NCBI GenBank assembly: GCA_029213025.1
Contig: JARGOZ010000050.1
Location: 1-40,854 of the forward strand
Direction: 5' to 3'
Origin: Verrucomicrobiales bacterium
Lineage (GTDB): Bacteria > Verrucomicrobiota > Verrucomicrobiia > Verrucomicrobiales > DEV007
Length of the DNA: 40,854 nucleotides
In this document: positions 24,711-33,375 of the stretch, piece by piece
Numbering within the stretch: the first letter of the stretch is position 1
How the letters are laid out: every line of letters begins with the position of its first letter
Program-made: the position numbers and the translations under genes
The notes under the pieces: generated by a model
What the model was told of the DNA's origin: nothing
What the model saw: the letters and a program-made list of their open reading frames with translations, nothing else
The model's database searches: none

Positions 24711-25715
24711 ATGAAAAGAAGTGATCTACAGCTTATTGAGGATTACCTCGATGGTACCATTTCTCCCCGGGATTTGGAGGTTTTGAATGAACTGCTCGAA
24801 AGCGATGCTACTGCACGCGAACGTTTCCTCTCCCTGGCAACGATGGACGAGGGTTTGCAGGATCTCGCTGTTACTCCCTCTATTGTCACCGACTGTACAG
24901 GGTACAATGGTGGAGTGTACCCTGTACGATCCGGGAGTGTACAGGGTACAGTTGGCGGAACGCGTGCCCTTTTATCGCGGCCAATCGTAGCGGCGGCAGC
25001 CGGTCTGATACTCGGTGTGTTTTTTACATCAGCGATCTGGGCCGCCACCGAAACCGGTAGGCAAAAAATCCTCACTTTATTTCACGACAGCTTTGAATTT
25101 GGATCCCCGCCTGTCCCTGTCGGCGGACCGGTAAACCCGGATGCGTGGGGTGGCGACTATGTAGAGATTTCCGGAGCGACTTCCGGTATTGAGCCCATCC
25201 ATGGCGAGCGCATGCTGCGTTTTTTGCGGGCTGACTATGAGGGCAAGGAAGATGCAGTCGGCTATATGAGCGATATCTACCGGGTGATCGATTTGAAAAA
25301 GTATAGTTCCCGGTTTGCGGACGGCAATTCAGTTGTTGCGGTAGAAGCTGATTTCGGGTCGGTCCCGCTCGATGACGCTGATCGCTTTTTTGCCAACCTT
25401 TCCGTTTATGCTCTGGCGCAGGTACCGACAAACACCCAATCGTGGCAGGTATTGATTGGAACTCCCCGTCGGATGGAGGAGGTGGCACTGGCATCAGCAC
25501 GTCGCAGCCGGGGGCTGGAAGGGTCACCCGGAATGTCGTGGCAGAAGTTGAGTTTGGAAATGCGCCTGCCACAGGAAACCAACTATTTACTGATTGGATT
25601 GCACACAGGCGACCGACTGGCTGCCGGGGAGAGCGGTTCTGAAACCCCGCCAGCAGTCCAGTTTGAAGGGCAGTTTGTGGACGATGTCAAAGTGAAGCTG
25701 CGGCGGGGGATTTGA
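24711..25715 (+). CDS. Membrane anti-sigma factor (FecR-like organisation) carrying an in-frame repeat insertion
   Basis: The 334-residue protein has a helical cytoplasmic N-terminus (residues 1-55, 'LQLIEDYLDGTISPRDLEVLNELLESDATARERFLSLATMDEGL') typical of anti-sigma proteins paired with PVC ECF factors. A single membrane helix follows near residues 93-112. The extracytoplasmic part (about 120-334) is beta-rich and has a 'FEFGSPPVPVGGPVNPDAWGG' opening that resembles carbohydrate-binding-like sensor domains rather than classic FecR. Residues about 60-83 are encoded by three 22-bp repeat units (24894-24950), forming a Gly-rich linker. It follows the sigma gene by 216 bp, which contain a palindromic element. 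Confidence 0.8.
   Translation: MKRSDLQLIEDYLDGTISPRDLEVLNELLESDATARERFLSLATMDEGLQDLAVTPSIVTDCTGYNGGVYPVRSGSVQGTVGGTRALLSRPIVAAAAGLILGVFFTSAIWAATETGRQKILTLFHDSFEFGSPPVPVGGPVNPDAWGGDYVEISGATSGIEPIHGERMLRFLRADYEGKEDAVGYMSDIYRVIDLKKYSSRFADGNSVVAVEADFGSVPLDDADRFFANLSVYALAQVPTNTQSWQVLIGTPRRMEEVALASARRSRGLEGSPGMSWQKLSLEMRLPQETNYLLIGLHTGDRLAAGESGSETPPAVQFEGQFVDDVKVKLRRGI
24894..24950 (+). repeat. 22-bp-period repeat, locus C, inside the anti-sigma coding region
   Basis: Three cores begin exactly 22 bp apart and alternate in orientation: TGTACAGGGTACA (24894-24906), TGTACCCTGTACG (24916-24928) and TGTACAGGGTACA (24938-24950). Three units equal 66 bp or 22 codons, so the reading frame is preserved. 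They encode a linker containing CTGYNGGVYPVRSGSVQGTV. Confidence 0.87.
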
Positions 25716-25778
25716 GTTTTTCGAATCGTCGGGCTGTGACCAAAGTTTCGTCGCGTTGGCTGGCTCGGCTGGATGAAA

Positions 25779-25852
25779 TTTGGCAAAATCATTACCGGTG
25801 CATGGCAAACTTTTGATAATATTGCTGTGAATGAGTAATGATTTTGCCGAAA
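25779..25852. repeat. Palindromic element copy 2 (anti-sigma / DUF1592 gap), opposite orientation
   Basis: The element begins TTTGGCAAAATCATTACC and ends GTAATGATTTTGCCGAAA. The perfect terminal pairing GGCAAAATCATTAC/GTAATGATTTTGCC is the longest of the three copies. The arm containing ACCGGTGCAT is on the left here but on the right in copies 1 and 3, so this copy is inverted. The remainder of the gap 25716-25937 shows no feature I can support. Confidence 0.85.
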
Positions 25853-25937
25853 ATCCACACAACCCCGGCCCTTTCCTTTTTTCAATTATTTCATAAGATT
25901 TCCGCAGCTCCGGCAGTCACTGGCCGGAACTATCGTC

Positions 25938-28658
25938 ATGATCCGCAATTTTTCTGTCATCATTTTCTGTCTGACTCTCAGCTCACAACTCCGGGCCGGG
26001 ACAGCTGAAGTCACCATGCCTGGCGAGCACCGCGCTCTGCTGAAAACTCACTGTTATCAGTGCCACAACGCCGACAAACAAAAGGGTCGCGTCCGTCTCG
26101 ATGACCTGCCTTTAACCATCGCCAACGTTGAAACCGCCGAACGCTGGCAGAAAATCCTCAATGCACTGAACGCCGGCGAAATGCCGCCGGAGGATGAAGA
26201 TCCGTTGCCGAATGATGCCAAAACTGAATTTCTTGACGATCTTTCCAATCTCATGGTGGCCGCACGTGATCGACTGAGCGATCAGGGCAGCTCCGGCACG
26301 CTTCGGCGACTAAATCGACGTGAATACCAAAACACACTGCGCGAGTTGCTGGGCGTGGAGATCGCGGTCGGCGAACTGCCCGCCGACACCGGTTCCGGAA
26401 ATTACGACACGGTGGGCTCCAATCTTTTTATGTCTGCCAACCAGTTCGAGCAATACCTTGCCCTGGGACGGCAGGCACTGGACAAGGCCTTCGAACGCGA
26501 ACTGATGGCTGACGAAGAAAGATACTGGCGCTACGAAACGGAGGAAATTTCAGAGAAAGTCGCGAAACATGTGAAATGGCAGGTCGATGCGAAGGATCGG
26601 GCGGAACGCTGGGTCGCCGCGGTGGAAGAAGCCGCCGCTCGACCGGAAAATGCGGAGATCGTGGCGAAGCTTCGCGAGCAGGTGAACAATCACGAAGAAA
26701 AATTCCGCCGACTGTGGGCGCAGATCCCGGGAGCCCCTTCACCTGAATCCTTTGGTTTCGAAACGGTGGAAAACAATGCCGACAAAGCTCACGCTGCGCG
26801 CCGTTCCTACTGGCTGCCCTATCATCAATATTATCTTCAGCAACCCCACATCGACAAGGGGATGTATCTGGCACTCCAGTCGGAACATCCATCGATCCTG
26901 GAAAACGGAGCCATTACGTTTCTGGTTGGCTGGAGTGCGAAAACCGGTGGCAAATGGCCTGCAGGTAATTATGTCATTCGCGTTCGTGCCGCTCTTACGG
27001 GGGATGGGACTCCGGAGCGCAGATTCCTCGAATTCGGCGTCAATCCGCGCGGCAGCCAGGCATTAAGCGTCCACGAAGTCACGGGTACCATGGATGAACC
27101 GCAGGTCATCGAAATACCATTCTATTTTAGCGACACAAACGCGGAGCGCGCCGATCGCAGTCTATACATTCGCGAAAAAGGCACTCACGACCACTACCTG
27201 ATCACCCGTCTCATCGCGAAGGAAGGGGCGAAGCAGATGGAGATTGGATTGGGACGGCCCTATGCCATGTGGGTTGACTGGGCGGAGATCGAACGAATAC
27301 CGGATACTGATCGCCAAACGCCGCCGGGACTTACCATGCTCGATCCGTTGCCGCTGGATGAAAAGACCAAAAAATCCATGCCTTCGGTTGAAGAAGTTCG
27401 AGTTGCTTTGGAACGATTTTCTAAAGAAGCATTTCGGGGCCGCGATCCTGGCGAAAAATATATCGACGGTCTGATTGGAATCTATGAAACCCGTCTCGAA
27501 AGAGGTGATCATTTTGTCTCAGCGTTGAAGGACAGTTTGGCCATTGCGCTTTCGTCACCCATGTTTCTCTATTTAACTGAGCCATCGCCCGATCAGAAAA
27601 CCCGCCCGTTAACTGATATAGAATTGGCAACGCGACTGTCTTATTTCCTGCACGGATCGCAGCCGGACCCGAAACTCAGACGGTTGGCAGAAGCAGGAAA
27701 ACTTTCCAGGCCTGATGTGCTTTCTGCACAGGCCAGCCGCCTTTTGGATGATCCCCGTTCGCGAAGGTTTTCCGACTCATTTACCTATCAATGGCTGGGG
27801 CTCGACCGGCTCGATTTCTTTCAGGTGGATTTGCAGAAACATCGCCGTTTTGACAACGGTACCAAGATCGCCGCACGAGAGGAAATTTACCAAACCGTGA
27901 ACTATCTGCTTCATAACAACCTGAGTGTGGTCAATCTGCTGCAATCCGACTTTGTCTTCATCAACGCAGTTCTTGCCGAATACTACGGAATCCCCGGAGT
28001 GACCGGAGATCAGTTTCGACGTGTGCCGCTGCCCGCCAAGTCGCCCCGCGGAGGATTACTTGGCATGGCCGCTGTCAGTCTGATGGGAGGCAATGGCGAA
28101 GAAACCAGTCCGGTCGAACGGGGAGCCTGGGTATTGCGCAAACTTCTCAATGACCCGCCACCTCCCGCCCCGGCGAACATCCCTCAGTTGGCGCGATTGG
28201 CCGGGCAGGTATTGACAACCCGGGAGCGTCTCAGTGCCCATCAGGAAGAAGCGCAATGCGCCAGCTGTCATCGCCGCATTGATCCAATCGGCATGGGCCT
28301 GGAGAACTTCGACGCGGTCGGTGCCTGGCGCACCGAGAATACCTATGTAGTAACCGATGATAATGGTAAACCCGTCGCCGGTAAAGAGAAGACCTGGACC
28401 ATTGATCCGTCCGGTCAGCTACACAACGGTCCCGCCTTTGATGACTACTTCGAGCTCCGCGACATCATCGCGGCGAAGCAGGACGACTTTGCTCGCGGTA
28501 TTACCGAAGGCCTGCTGGAATATGCCCTCGGTCGCCCCGTCGGTTTCCGCGACGAAACGCTGGTCGATTCGGTGGTCGAACAGGCCAAACAAAATGATTA
28601 TGCATTTCGTGCGTTTCTTGATGCGATTGTGACCAGTAAAGAATTTAGAAGCCGATGA
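25938..28658 (+). CDS. Planctomycete-type cytochrome c / DUF1587-DUF1592-DUF1588-DUF1585 protein
   Basis: The 906-residue exported protein has a signal peptide (MIRNFSVIIFCLTLSSQLRAG) and then a heme c motif CYQCH at residues 39-43 in 'LKTHCYQCHNADKQKGRVRLDDL', typical of the PSCyt1-like module. DUF1587 follows ('LRRLNRREYQNTLRELLG' near 123). A long middle region is next, then DUF1592 ('RPLTDIELATRLSYFLHGSQPDP'), DUF1588 ('GLLGMAAVSLMGGNGEETSPVERGAWVLRKLLNDPPPPAPANIPQL'-type, with CASCH near 773) and a C-terminal DUF1585. These proteins are abundant in PVC bacteria and occur with DUF1552 partners, as here; an oxidative role in polymer breakdown is suspected but unproven. Confidence 0.9.
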   Translation: MIRNFSVIIFCLTLSSQLRAGTAEVTMPGEHRALLKTHCYQCHNADKQKGRVRLDDLPLTIANVETAERWQKILNALNAGEMPPEDEDPLPNDAKTEFLDDLSNLMVAARDRLSDQGSSGTLRRLNRREYQNTLRELLGVEIAVGELPADTGSGNYDTVGSNLFMSANQFEQYLALGRQALDKAFERELMADEERYWRYETEEISEKVAKHVKWQVDAKDRAERWVAAVEEAAARPENAEIVAKLREQVNNHEEKFRRLWAQIPGAPSPESFGFETVENNADKAHAARRSYWLPYHQYYLQQPHIDKGMYLALQSEHPSILENGAITFLVGWSAKTGGKWPAGNYVIRVRAALTGDGTPERRFLEFGVNPRGSQALSVHEVTGTMDEPQVIEIPFYFSDTNAERADRSLYIREKGTHDHYLITRLIAKEGAKQMEIGLGRPYAMWVDWAEIERIPDTDRQTPPGLTMLDPLPLDEKTKKSMPSVEEVRVALERFSKEAFRGRDPGEKYIDGLIGIYETRLERGDHFVSALKDSLAIALSSPMFLYLTEPSPDQKTRPLTDIELATRLSYFLHGSQPDPKLRRLAEAGKLSRPDVLSAQASRLLDDPRSRRFSDSFTYQWLGLDRLDFFQVDLQKHRRFDNGTKIAAREEIYQTVNYLLHNNLSVVNLLQSDFVFINAVLAEYYGIPGVTGDQFRRVPLPAKSPRGGLLGMAAVSLMGGNGEETSPVERGAWVLRKLLNDPPPPAPANIPQLARLAGQVLTTRERLSAHQEEAQCASCHRRIDPIGMGLENFDAVGAWRTENTYVVTDDNGKPVAGKEKTWTIDPSGQLHNGPAFDDYFELRDIIAAKQDDFARGITEGLLEYALGRPVGFRDETLVDSVVEQAKQNDYAFRAFLDAIVTSKEFRSR

Positions 28659-28663
28659 AACAA

Positions 28664-28748
28664 ATTGGCAAAATCATCACTCATGCATTGCGGTAATTTT
28701 TTTGGACTCAATGCACCGGTAATGATTTTGCCCCCAAATGATTTTGCC
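28664..28748. repeat. Palindromic element copy 3 (DUF1592 / DUF1552 gap) plus extra half-core
   Basis: The full element spans 28664-28733: left arm TTGGCAAAATCATCACTCAT then GCATTGCGGTAA, and right arm GACTCAATGCACCGGTAATG then ATTTTGCC. A further right half-core (AAATGATTTTGCC) lies at 28736-28748. Orientation agrees with copy 1. The element begins five bases after the DUF1592 stop codon. Confidence 0.85.
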
Positions 28749-28766
28749 TGAAATACCCAACAACCT

Positions 28767-30059
28767 ATGAAAAACAGACGCCACTTTCTCAAATCCAGTA
28801 CCGCATGCATTGCGTTGCCCTTTCTCGAGTCCCTGGGGTTTCGTCGATTTGCTTCGGCTAATCCTACGCCGGTAACTCCACCCAAACGTCTGGCCTTTTT
28901 GGGCTTTGGTTGGGGCGTTACCGACGAAAGCTGGTGTCCCGATATCAATACTCCCGGTGCGGACTACGTGCTTCCCGAAGGCCTGAAACCGCTGCAGAAG
29001 CACAAGTCCGATTTTTCCGTCGTTCAGGGAATGTGGAACCAGTTTTCGGTGGAAGGGCATGCGGGCAGTACCTGGTGGTTGTCCGGTGCTAACAAGTTTG
29101 GTCAACCTGGCCAAAGTATGCACAATTCTATATCAGCTGACCAGGTAGCAGCTGAACAGTTGGGTATGCATACGCGATTTGCATCGCTGCAATTAAACTG
29201 TAGCAAAAGTGCCGAAGCATCCGGTCACGGTCCCGGGCTGTCCATGGCATGGGATCGAAACGGTAAGCCTGTCGCGGGATTGAATGATCCGGTTCAAGTT
29301 TATCATCAGCTGTTCTCGAAAGATGATGTGCCACTCGAAGAACAGCAGTCACGTCTCGCTGAAAAGCGCAGTGTTCTCGATACGGTAATGGAAAACGCGC
29401 AATCCCTCCGGCGCGGGCTCGGCCAGGATGATACCGAAAAGCTGGAGGAGTATTTCCAAAGCATTCGCGACATCGAAACCCGGCTGAGTAAAGAAGAACA
29501 ATGGATCGGTGTAGCGAGGCCGGAAGCTCCTGTTATCGAGCCGCGCAAGGGCATCACCGGCAAAGAAGAAGTGCGATTGATGTATGATCTGCTGATTGCC
29601 GCATTCCAAACCGACAGCACCCGCGTCATTACCTATCGGCAACCGGGAGGCCATGGATTTCTCGAGAGCCTTGGGGCCAAAGTTCATCCGCATGATATGA
29701 GTCACTATCATTCCACTCGCGGCGAGAAACTGGCAGCCTCTCAAAAACGGGATCTGACCAACAGCACACTACTTGCCGGCCTTCTCGATCGCCTGAAGGC
29801 AACGAAAGAGGCTGATGGTAGCAGTTTGTTTGATAACATCGCTTTGGCTTACGGCAGTAACATTCGTACCGGACACGAATTGACCAATTGTCCAACGCTC
29901 ATCACCGGCGGAGGTGCAGGTATCAAACTGGGCGAAAATATAGTCGTGTCCAAAGATACCCCGCTATGTAATTCCTGGCTGACGATGCTTCACGGAGTCG
30001 GGGTAAAAGTCGAGCGCCACGGTGACAGCACAGGGATTTTGAAGCAGATTCTGGTGTAG
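28767..30059 (+). CDS. DUF1552 domain protein, Tat-type signal
   Basis: The 430-residue protein starts 'MKNRRHFLKSSTACIALPFL', an RRxFLK twin-arginine-like signal, so it is exported folded and probably with a cofactor. 'PKRLAFLGFGWGVTDESWCPD', 'FSVVQGMWNQFSVEGHAGSTWWLSGANKF', 'SADQVAAEQLG', 'LSMAWDRNGKPV' and 'LMYDLLIAAFQTDSTRVITYR' are the usual DUF1552 landmarks. The family is always found next to DUF1592-type proteins in PVC bacteria and belongs to the DUF1501-like alkaline phosphatase superfamily. The biochemical function is unknown. It shares the sigma-factor operon. Confidence 0.9.
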   Translation: MKNRRHFLKSSTACIALPFLESLGFRRFASANPTPVTPPKRLAFLGFGWGVTDESWCPDINTPGADYVLPEGLKPLQKHKSDFSVVQGMWNQFSVEGHAGSTWWLSGANKFGQPGQSMHNSISADQVAAEQLGMHTRFASLQLNCSKSAEASGHGPGLSMAWDRNGKPVAGLNDPVQVYHQLFSKDDVPLEEQQSRLAEKRSVLDTVMENAQSLRRGLGQDDTEKLEEYFQSIRDIETRLSKEEQWIGVARPEAPVIEPRKGITGKEEVRLMYDLLIAAFQTDSTRVITYRQPGGHGFLESLGAKVHPHDMSHYHSTRGEKLAASQKRDLTNSTLLAGLLDRLKATKEADGSSLFDNIALAYGSNIRTGHELTNCPTLITGGGAGIKLGENIVVSKDTPLCNSWLTMLHGVGVKVERHGDSTGILKQILV

Positions 30060-30082
30060 AAGTTATCGATCCGGGAAAGTAG

Positions 30083-30625
30083 ATGAGAATCCTGGGATTC
30101 ATGTGTTTTGCAGTGGCAATTTTGTGCCCGGTTGGTTCAGGAGTAAGAGCGGACGAAGCTTATATTCCAACTATAGCGGCGGATTGTTTTATTTTTGAAT
30201 CGCGTTCCGAAAAAGTGTTGGCGGAGGCTAAACGCCTGCTGATCGGGAAAATAAAGGACTTGAAGTTTTCCGGGACGGAAGCGCCACTCTACATTCCCGA
30301 TGATCATGGTGGCAAGAAAGCAAAAACGGCTGGTAAATGGTTCCGTCTGACCAAAGGGCCGGATGCGGAATCCCACCTTTCGCTGGCCCGTGATGGTCAT
30401 CAAATTCATGTTAAGCTCTGGATCGCAGTATCGAACAAAATCAATACAGACAGGATTAAAAAGGCGAAGGCTGAATTGGGGTTAATCGAATCCGGATTTG
30501 AGCTTATCGGGTTTATGGAGGAAATCCCGGAGGCCAATGAAGCAGCCGAACAAAAGGTGCGTGAAATCGGGCATAATCTCATGGTCACCCGGCGAATGAT
30601 ATCTCACCGGATTTCTCAGCAATAG
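30083..30625 (+). CDS. Secreted hypothetical protein
   Basis: The 180-residue product has a signal peptide (MRILGFMCFAVAILCPVGSGVRA, cleavage near residue 23). The mature part is a mixed alpha/beta domain with many Lys and Glu residues and no cysteines that could form disulfides apart from one early Cys. I do not recognise a family. It begins 23 bp after the DUF1552 gene and is probably the last gene of that operon, so it may be an accessory subunit of the DUF1592/DUF1552 system. The following gap (30626-30790) shows only a small CAGAC/GTCTG dyad. Confidence 0.65.
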   Translation: MRILGFMCFAVAILCPVGSGVRADEAYIPTIAADCFIFESRSEKVLAEAKRLLIGKIKDLKFSGTEAPLYIPDDHGGKKAKTAGKWFRLTKGPDAESHLSLARDGHQIHVKLWIAVSNKINTDRIKKAKAELGLIESGFELIGFMEEIPEANEAAEQKVREIGHNLMVTRRMISHRISQQ

Positions 30626-30790
30626 ATTTCGCTGAAATTGCCCGGGAATCGTTACGCAGACTATAGTTCTGTCTGATTCAGACTGACTCGAAACATGAAA
30701 TGGTAGAGATATTGAGCTGGCAAATTTAGAAAGAGTTGTGATATTCAATTTTACCAGACGCACCTGTCTGTTTAACCGGATTGATTTAGT

Positions 30791-31939
30791 TTGAGCGATT
30801 CTATTATCTCTAAATACCCGTCGATCGAGTTCCTTCGTGAACGTGCGCGTCGACGCATGCCGCAGTTTGCTTTCGAGTATCTCGAAGGAGGCTGTAATTC
30901 AGAAATCAATCTTCGGCGAAATACCGAAGAGATCCGCGAGATCCAATTGCGACCGAGGTACTTGCGGGATTTTGCGGGGTCGGATTTGCGAACAGAACTT
31001 TTCGGCAAAACTTACGATGCTCCGTTCGGGGTTTCCCCGATTGGCTTGCAGGGCCTCATGTGGCCGGGGGCTACCGAAATTCTCGCCCGGGCTGCCCATG
31101 ATCACAACATACCTTTCATCCTGAGTACTGTAGCGACGGCCAGTATCGAAACCGTCGCGGAAATTACCGAGGGAAATGCCTGGTTTCAACTCTATCATCC
31201 GACCGAAGTTGAATTGCGAGACAAACTGCTGGATCGGGCGTCTGAAGCGGGAATGCCGGTTTTGGTGATTCTGGCTGATACACCCACTTTTGCCTGGCGT
31301 CCCAAAGAGATCCGGAACGGTCTGTCGATCCCGCCGCAAATGTCGCTCCGCAATGTGATCCAGATGACGACGCACCCGAGCTGGTCGTTTGGCCAGTTGA
31401 TGGCTGGCGCACCCGAATTTAAAACTATGAAGCCCTATATTCCCAAAGGGCTCAACATGAAGCACCTCGGCCTGTTTATGAATAAGACATTTTCGGGGCG
31501 ACTGAATCCCGAAAAGATCAAAGCGATCCGGGACCGGTGGAAAGGAAAGCTTGTCGTCAAAGGTGTCGTGCATGAAGAAGACGCGGAGATCGCCCTTAAT
31601 CTCGGCGTCGACGGGATGATTGTGTCCAACCATGGCGGTCGTCAGCTTGATGCCGGCCAATCGACGATCCAGCCTCTTACCGCGCTTGCAAAAGAGTTCG
31701 GTGACCGCACAACAATTATGATCGACAGTGGATTGCGGGCCGGACCGGACGTGGCCTGTGCTCTTGCAAGCGGAGCGAAGTTTGCTTTTATGGGACGCTC
31801 CTTTATGTATGGCGTCGGGGCGTTGGGCAGGAGCGGGGGAGACCACACCATTTCCATGCTGAAGCGCCAGTTGCAGCAGGTTATGGAACAGGTCGGCTGC
31901 GAAAAAGTAGCCGATTTGCCGAAGCATCTGGCTTCTTAG
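30791..31939 (+). CDS. FMN-dependent alpha-hydroxy-acid oxidase/dehydrogenase
   Basis: The 382-residue cytoplasmic or membrane-associated flavoprotein oxidises an L-2-hydroxy acid such as lactate or glycolate to the keto acid. Family landmarks are 'PQFAFEYLEGGCNSE' at the N-terminus, 'PFGVSPIGLQGLMWPGATEILARAA', 'LSTVATASIE' and 'VSNHGGRQLD', which contains the catalytic His. 'DSGLRAGPDVACALASGAKFAFMGRSFMYG' is the FMN phosphate site. Translation must start at a non-ATG codon; the TTG at 30791 is used because similarity begins within about ten residues, and a TAG immediately precedes it. It could be lactate dehydrogenase LldD-like or an (S)-2-hydroxy-acid oxidase; substrate is open. Confidence 0.87.
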   Translation: MSDSIISKYPSIEFLRERARRRMPQFAFEYLEGGCNSEINLRRNTEEIREIQLRPRYLRDFAGSDLRTELFGKTYDAPFGVSPIGLQGLMWPGATEILARAAHDHNIPFILSTVATASIETVAEITEGNAWFQLYHPTEVELRDKLLDRASEAGMPVLVILADTPTFAWRPKEIRNGLSIPPQMSLRNVIQMTTHPSWSFGQLMAGAPEFKTMKPYIPKGLNMKHLGLFMNKTFSGRLNPEKIKAIRDRWKGKLVVKGVVHEEDAEIALNLGVDGMIVSNHGGRQLDAGQSTIQPLTALAKEFGDRTTIMIDSGLRAGPDVACALASGAKFAFMGRSFMYGVGALGRSGGDHTISMLKRQLQQVMEQVGCEKVADLPKHLAS

Positions 31940-31961
31940 AAATTGCTCACCGGGCGAGGCC

Positions 31962-32771
31962 TCACTCAGCTGGATTTTTTGCTGTTTCCCAGGCGACATC
32001 CATTTCTTCGAGGGTTGCTTTCTCGAGACTGTTTCCTGAATCAACGAGGGCTTTCTCGATCTTTTGGAAGCGATCGACAAACTTTCGATTCGCCGCATCG
32101 AGCAACAGTTCCGCGTCGTTGCCGGTTTTCCTTGCCATATTCACTACGGCAAAGAGAAGGTCTCCGATTTCTTCTGCGATATGCTCATCGTCTGCTGATT
32201 TGAGCGCGTCCTCAACCTCTTCGAGTTCCTCCCTGATTTTAGCCACTACCGGTTCGATATCCGGCCAGTCAAAACCAACTTTTGCGACCTTTTTCTGGAT
32301 TTTCTGGGCTGCCATCAGAGCCGGGATTCCATCGTTGGCCTGGTTGAGAAACGGCTTTTCTTCGGGGGATTTGTCTCCTTTTTCCGCTGCTTTAATCTTT
32401 TCCCACTGGCTGATCACAGCGTCAGGATTGTCGGCATCGGAATCGCCGAAGACATGAGGATGACGGCGGATCAGTTTTTCGGAAATGGCATTGGCGATGT
32501 CGTCGAAAGTAAAGCCGCCTGATTCGGAGGCAACTTCGGCATGGAATATCGGCTGCAGAAGAATATCACCGAGTTCGTCCACCAGTTCATCCGGGTTCCC
32601 ACCTTGAATGGCGGCGGCTACCTCGTAGGCTTCCTCGATCAGATGGGGGGCAAGTGATTCGTGGGTCTGTTCCGCGTCCCACGGGCAACCACCCGGTGCC
32701 CGGAGGATGTGCATGATTGCGCGGAGACGATCTATGGGCGGCTGGTCTGAAGTCGGGACAGGATGTGGCAT
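31962..32771 (-). CDS. mazG: Nucleoside triphosphate pyrophosphohydrolase MazG
   Basis: MazG hydrolyses NTPs to NMPs, removing aberrant nucleotides and affecting ppGpp levels. The 269-residue frame from the ATG at 32771 starts 'PPIDRLRAIMHILRAPGGCPWDAEQTHESLAPHLIEEAYE', the usual beginning of the family, and has two all-alpha NTP-PPase repeats. Metal-binding acidic clusters are visible in 'EEAYEV' / 'DELGDILLQ' and again in 'EELEEVEDAL' / 'EEIGDLLFAVVN'. The longer frame begins with a TTG inside the glutathione-peroxidase end. It is downstream of that gene in the minus-strand operon. Confidence 0.93.
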   Translation of the reverse strand: MPHPVPTSDQPPIDRLRAIMHILRAPGGCPWDAEQTHESLAPHLIEEAYEVAAAIQGGNPDELVDELGDILLQPIFHAEVASESGGFTFDDIANAISEKLIRRHPHVFGDSDADNPDAVISQWEKIKAAEKGDKSPEEKPFLNQANDGIPALMAAQKIQKKVAKVGFDWPDIEPVVAKIREELEEVEDALKSADDEHIAEEIGDLLFAVVNMARKTGNDAELLLDAANRKFVDRFQKIEKALVDSGNSLEKATLEEMDVAWETAKNPAE

Positions 32772-32804
32772 GGCGGAAAATCCCGCAATTTCCCGATTCG
32801 ACAA

Positions 32805-33368
32805 TCAAATTTCCCCGAGCACTTTCTCGACAGCCGCAACGAATTCGCGGTCGTAAGGTCCGGTGCTGGTGGGGAACCGCCTCCTGAGTTTTCCGTCTTT
32901 GCCGATCAAAAATTTCTCAAAGTTCCAGCCGATGTCACCTGTCATATCGGGATTCTTAGCGGTGGTGAGATATTTGAACAGTGCGCTTTTATCTGCCCCT
33001 TTTACCGAGCCTTTGGCAAACATGGGAAAGGTGACGTTGTATTTTTCAGAACAAAACGCCTTAATTTCCCCGTTGGTTCCCGGTTCCTGACCGCCGAATT
33101 CGTTGGTGGGGAAGCCCATGACAACAAGGCCTTTGTCGGCAAAGAATTCGCTGAGTGCCTGAAGACCTTCGTATTGGGAAGTAGCGCCACATTGCGAAGC
33201 CACATTCACGATCAGGATTGCCTTTCCTTCAAATTGAGCAAAATCGACTTCATTTCCGTCGATTCCCGTGGCTTTGAATTTGTATATCGAAGTGGGAGTT
33301 TCCCCGGCTAATAAAAACATACCGCTGCATAAGACGCAGAGAATTCCCAACCATTGAACTTTTTTCAT
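32805..33368 (-). CDS. Exported glutathione-peroxidase-family protein
   Basis: The 187-residue protein has a signal peptide (WLGILCVLCSGMFLLAGE) and the GPx motifs 'VNVASQCGATSQYEGL' with peroxidatic Cys60, 'GFPTNEFGGQEPG' and 'GWNFEKFLIGKDG'. Family enzymes reduce hydroperoxides, usually with thioredoxin or glutathione; the Cys form normally uses thioredoxin. The usual 'CGFTPQY' reads 'CGATSQY', a small departure. Export to the periplasm is less common than a cytoplasmic location. It lies eight bases after the SDR gene and belongs to the same transcript as mazG. Confidence 0.9.
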   Translation of the reverse strand: MKKVQWLGILCVLCSGMFLLAGETPTSIYKFKATGIDGNEVDFAQFEGKAILIVNVASQCGATSQYEGLQALSEFFADKGLVVMGFPTNEFGGQEPGTNGEIKAFCSEKYNVTFPMFAKGSVKGADKSALFKYLTTAKNPDMTGDIGWNFEKFLIGKDGKLRRRFPTSTGPYDREFVAAVEKVLGEI

Positions 33369-33375
33369 TTTATTT

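Noticed and set aside
30899-32098. 399-codon minus-strand frame opposite the hydroxyacid oxidase
   Set aside because: The plus strand encodes clear FMN-oxidase motifs across this stretch; the minus frame is a composition artefact.
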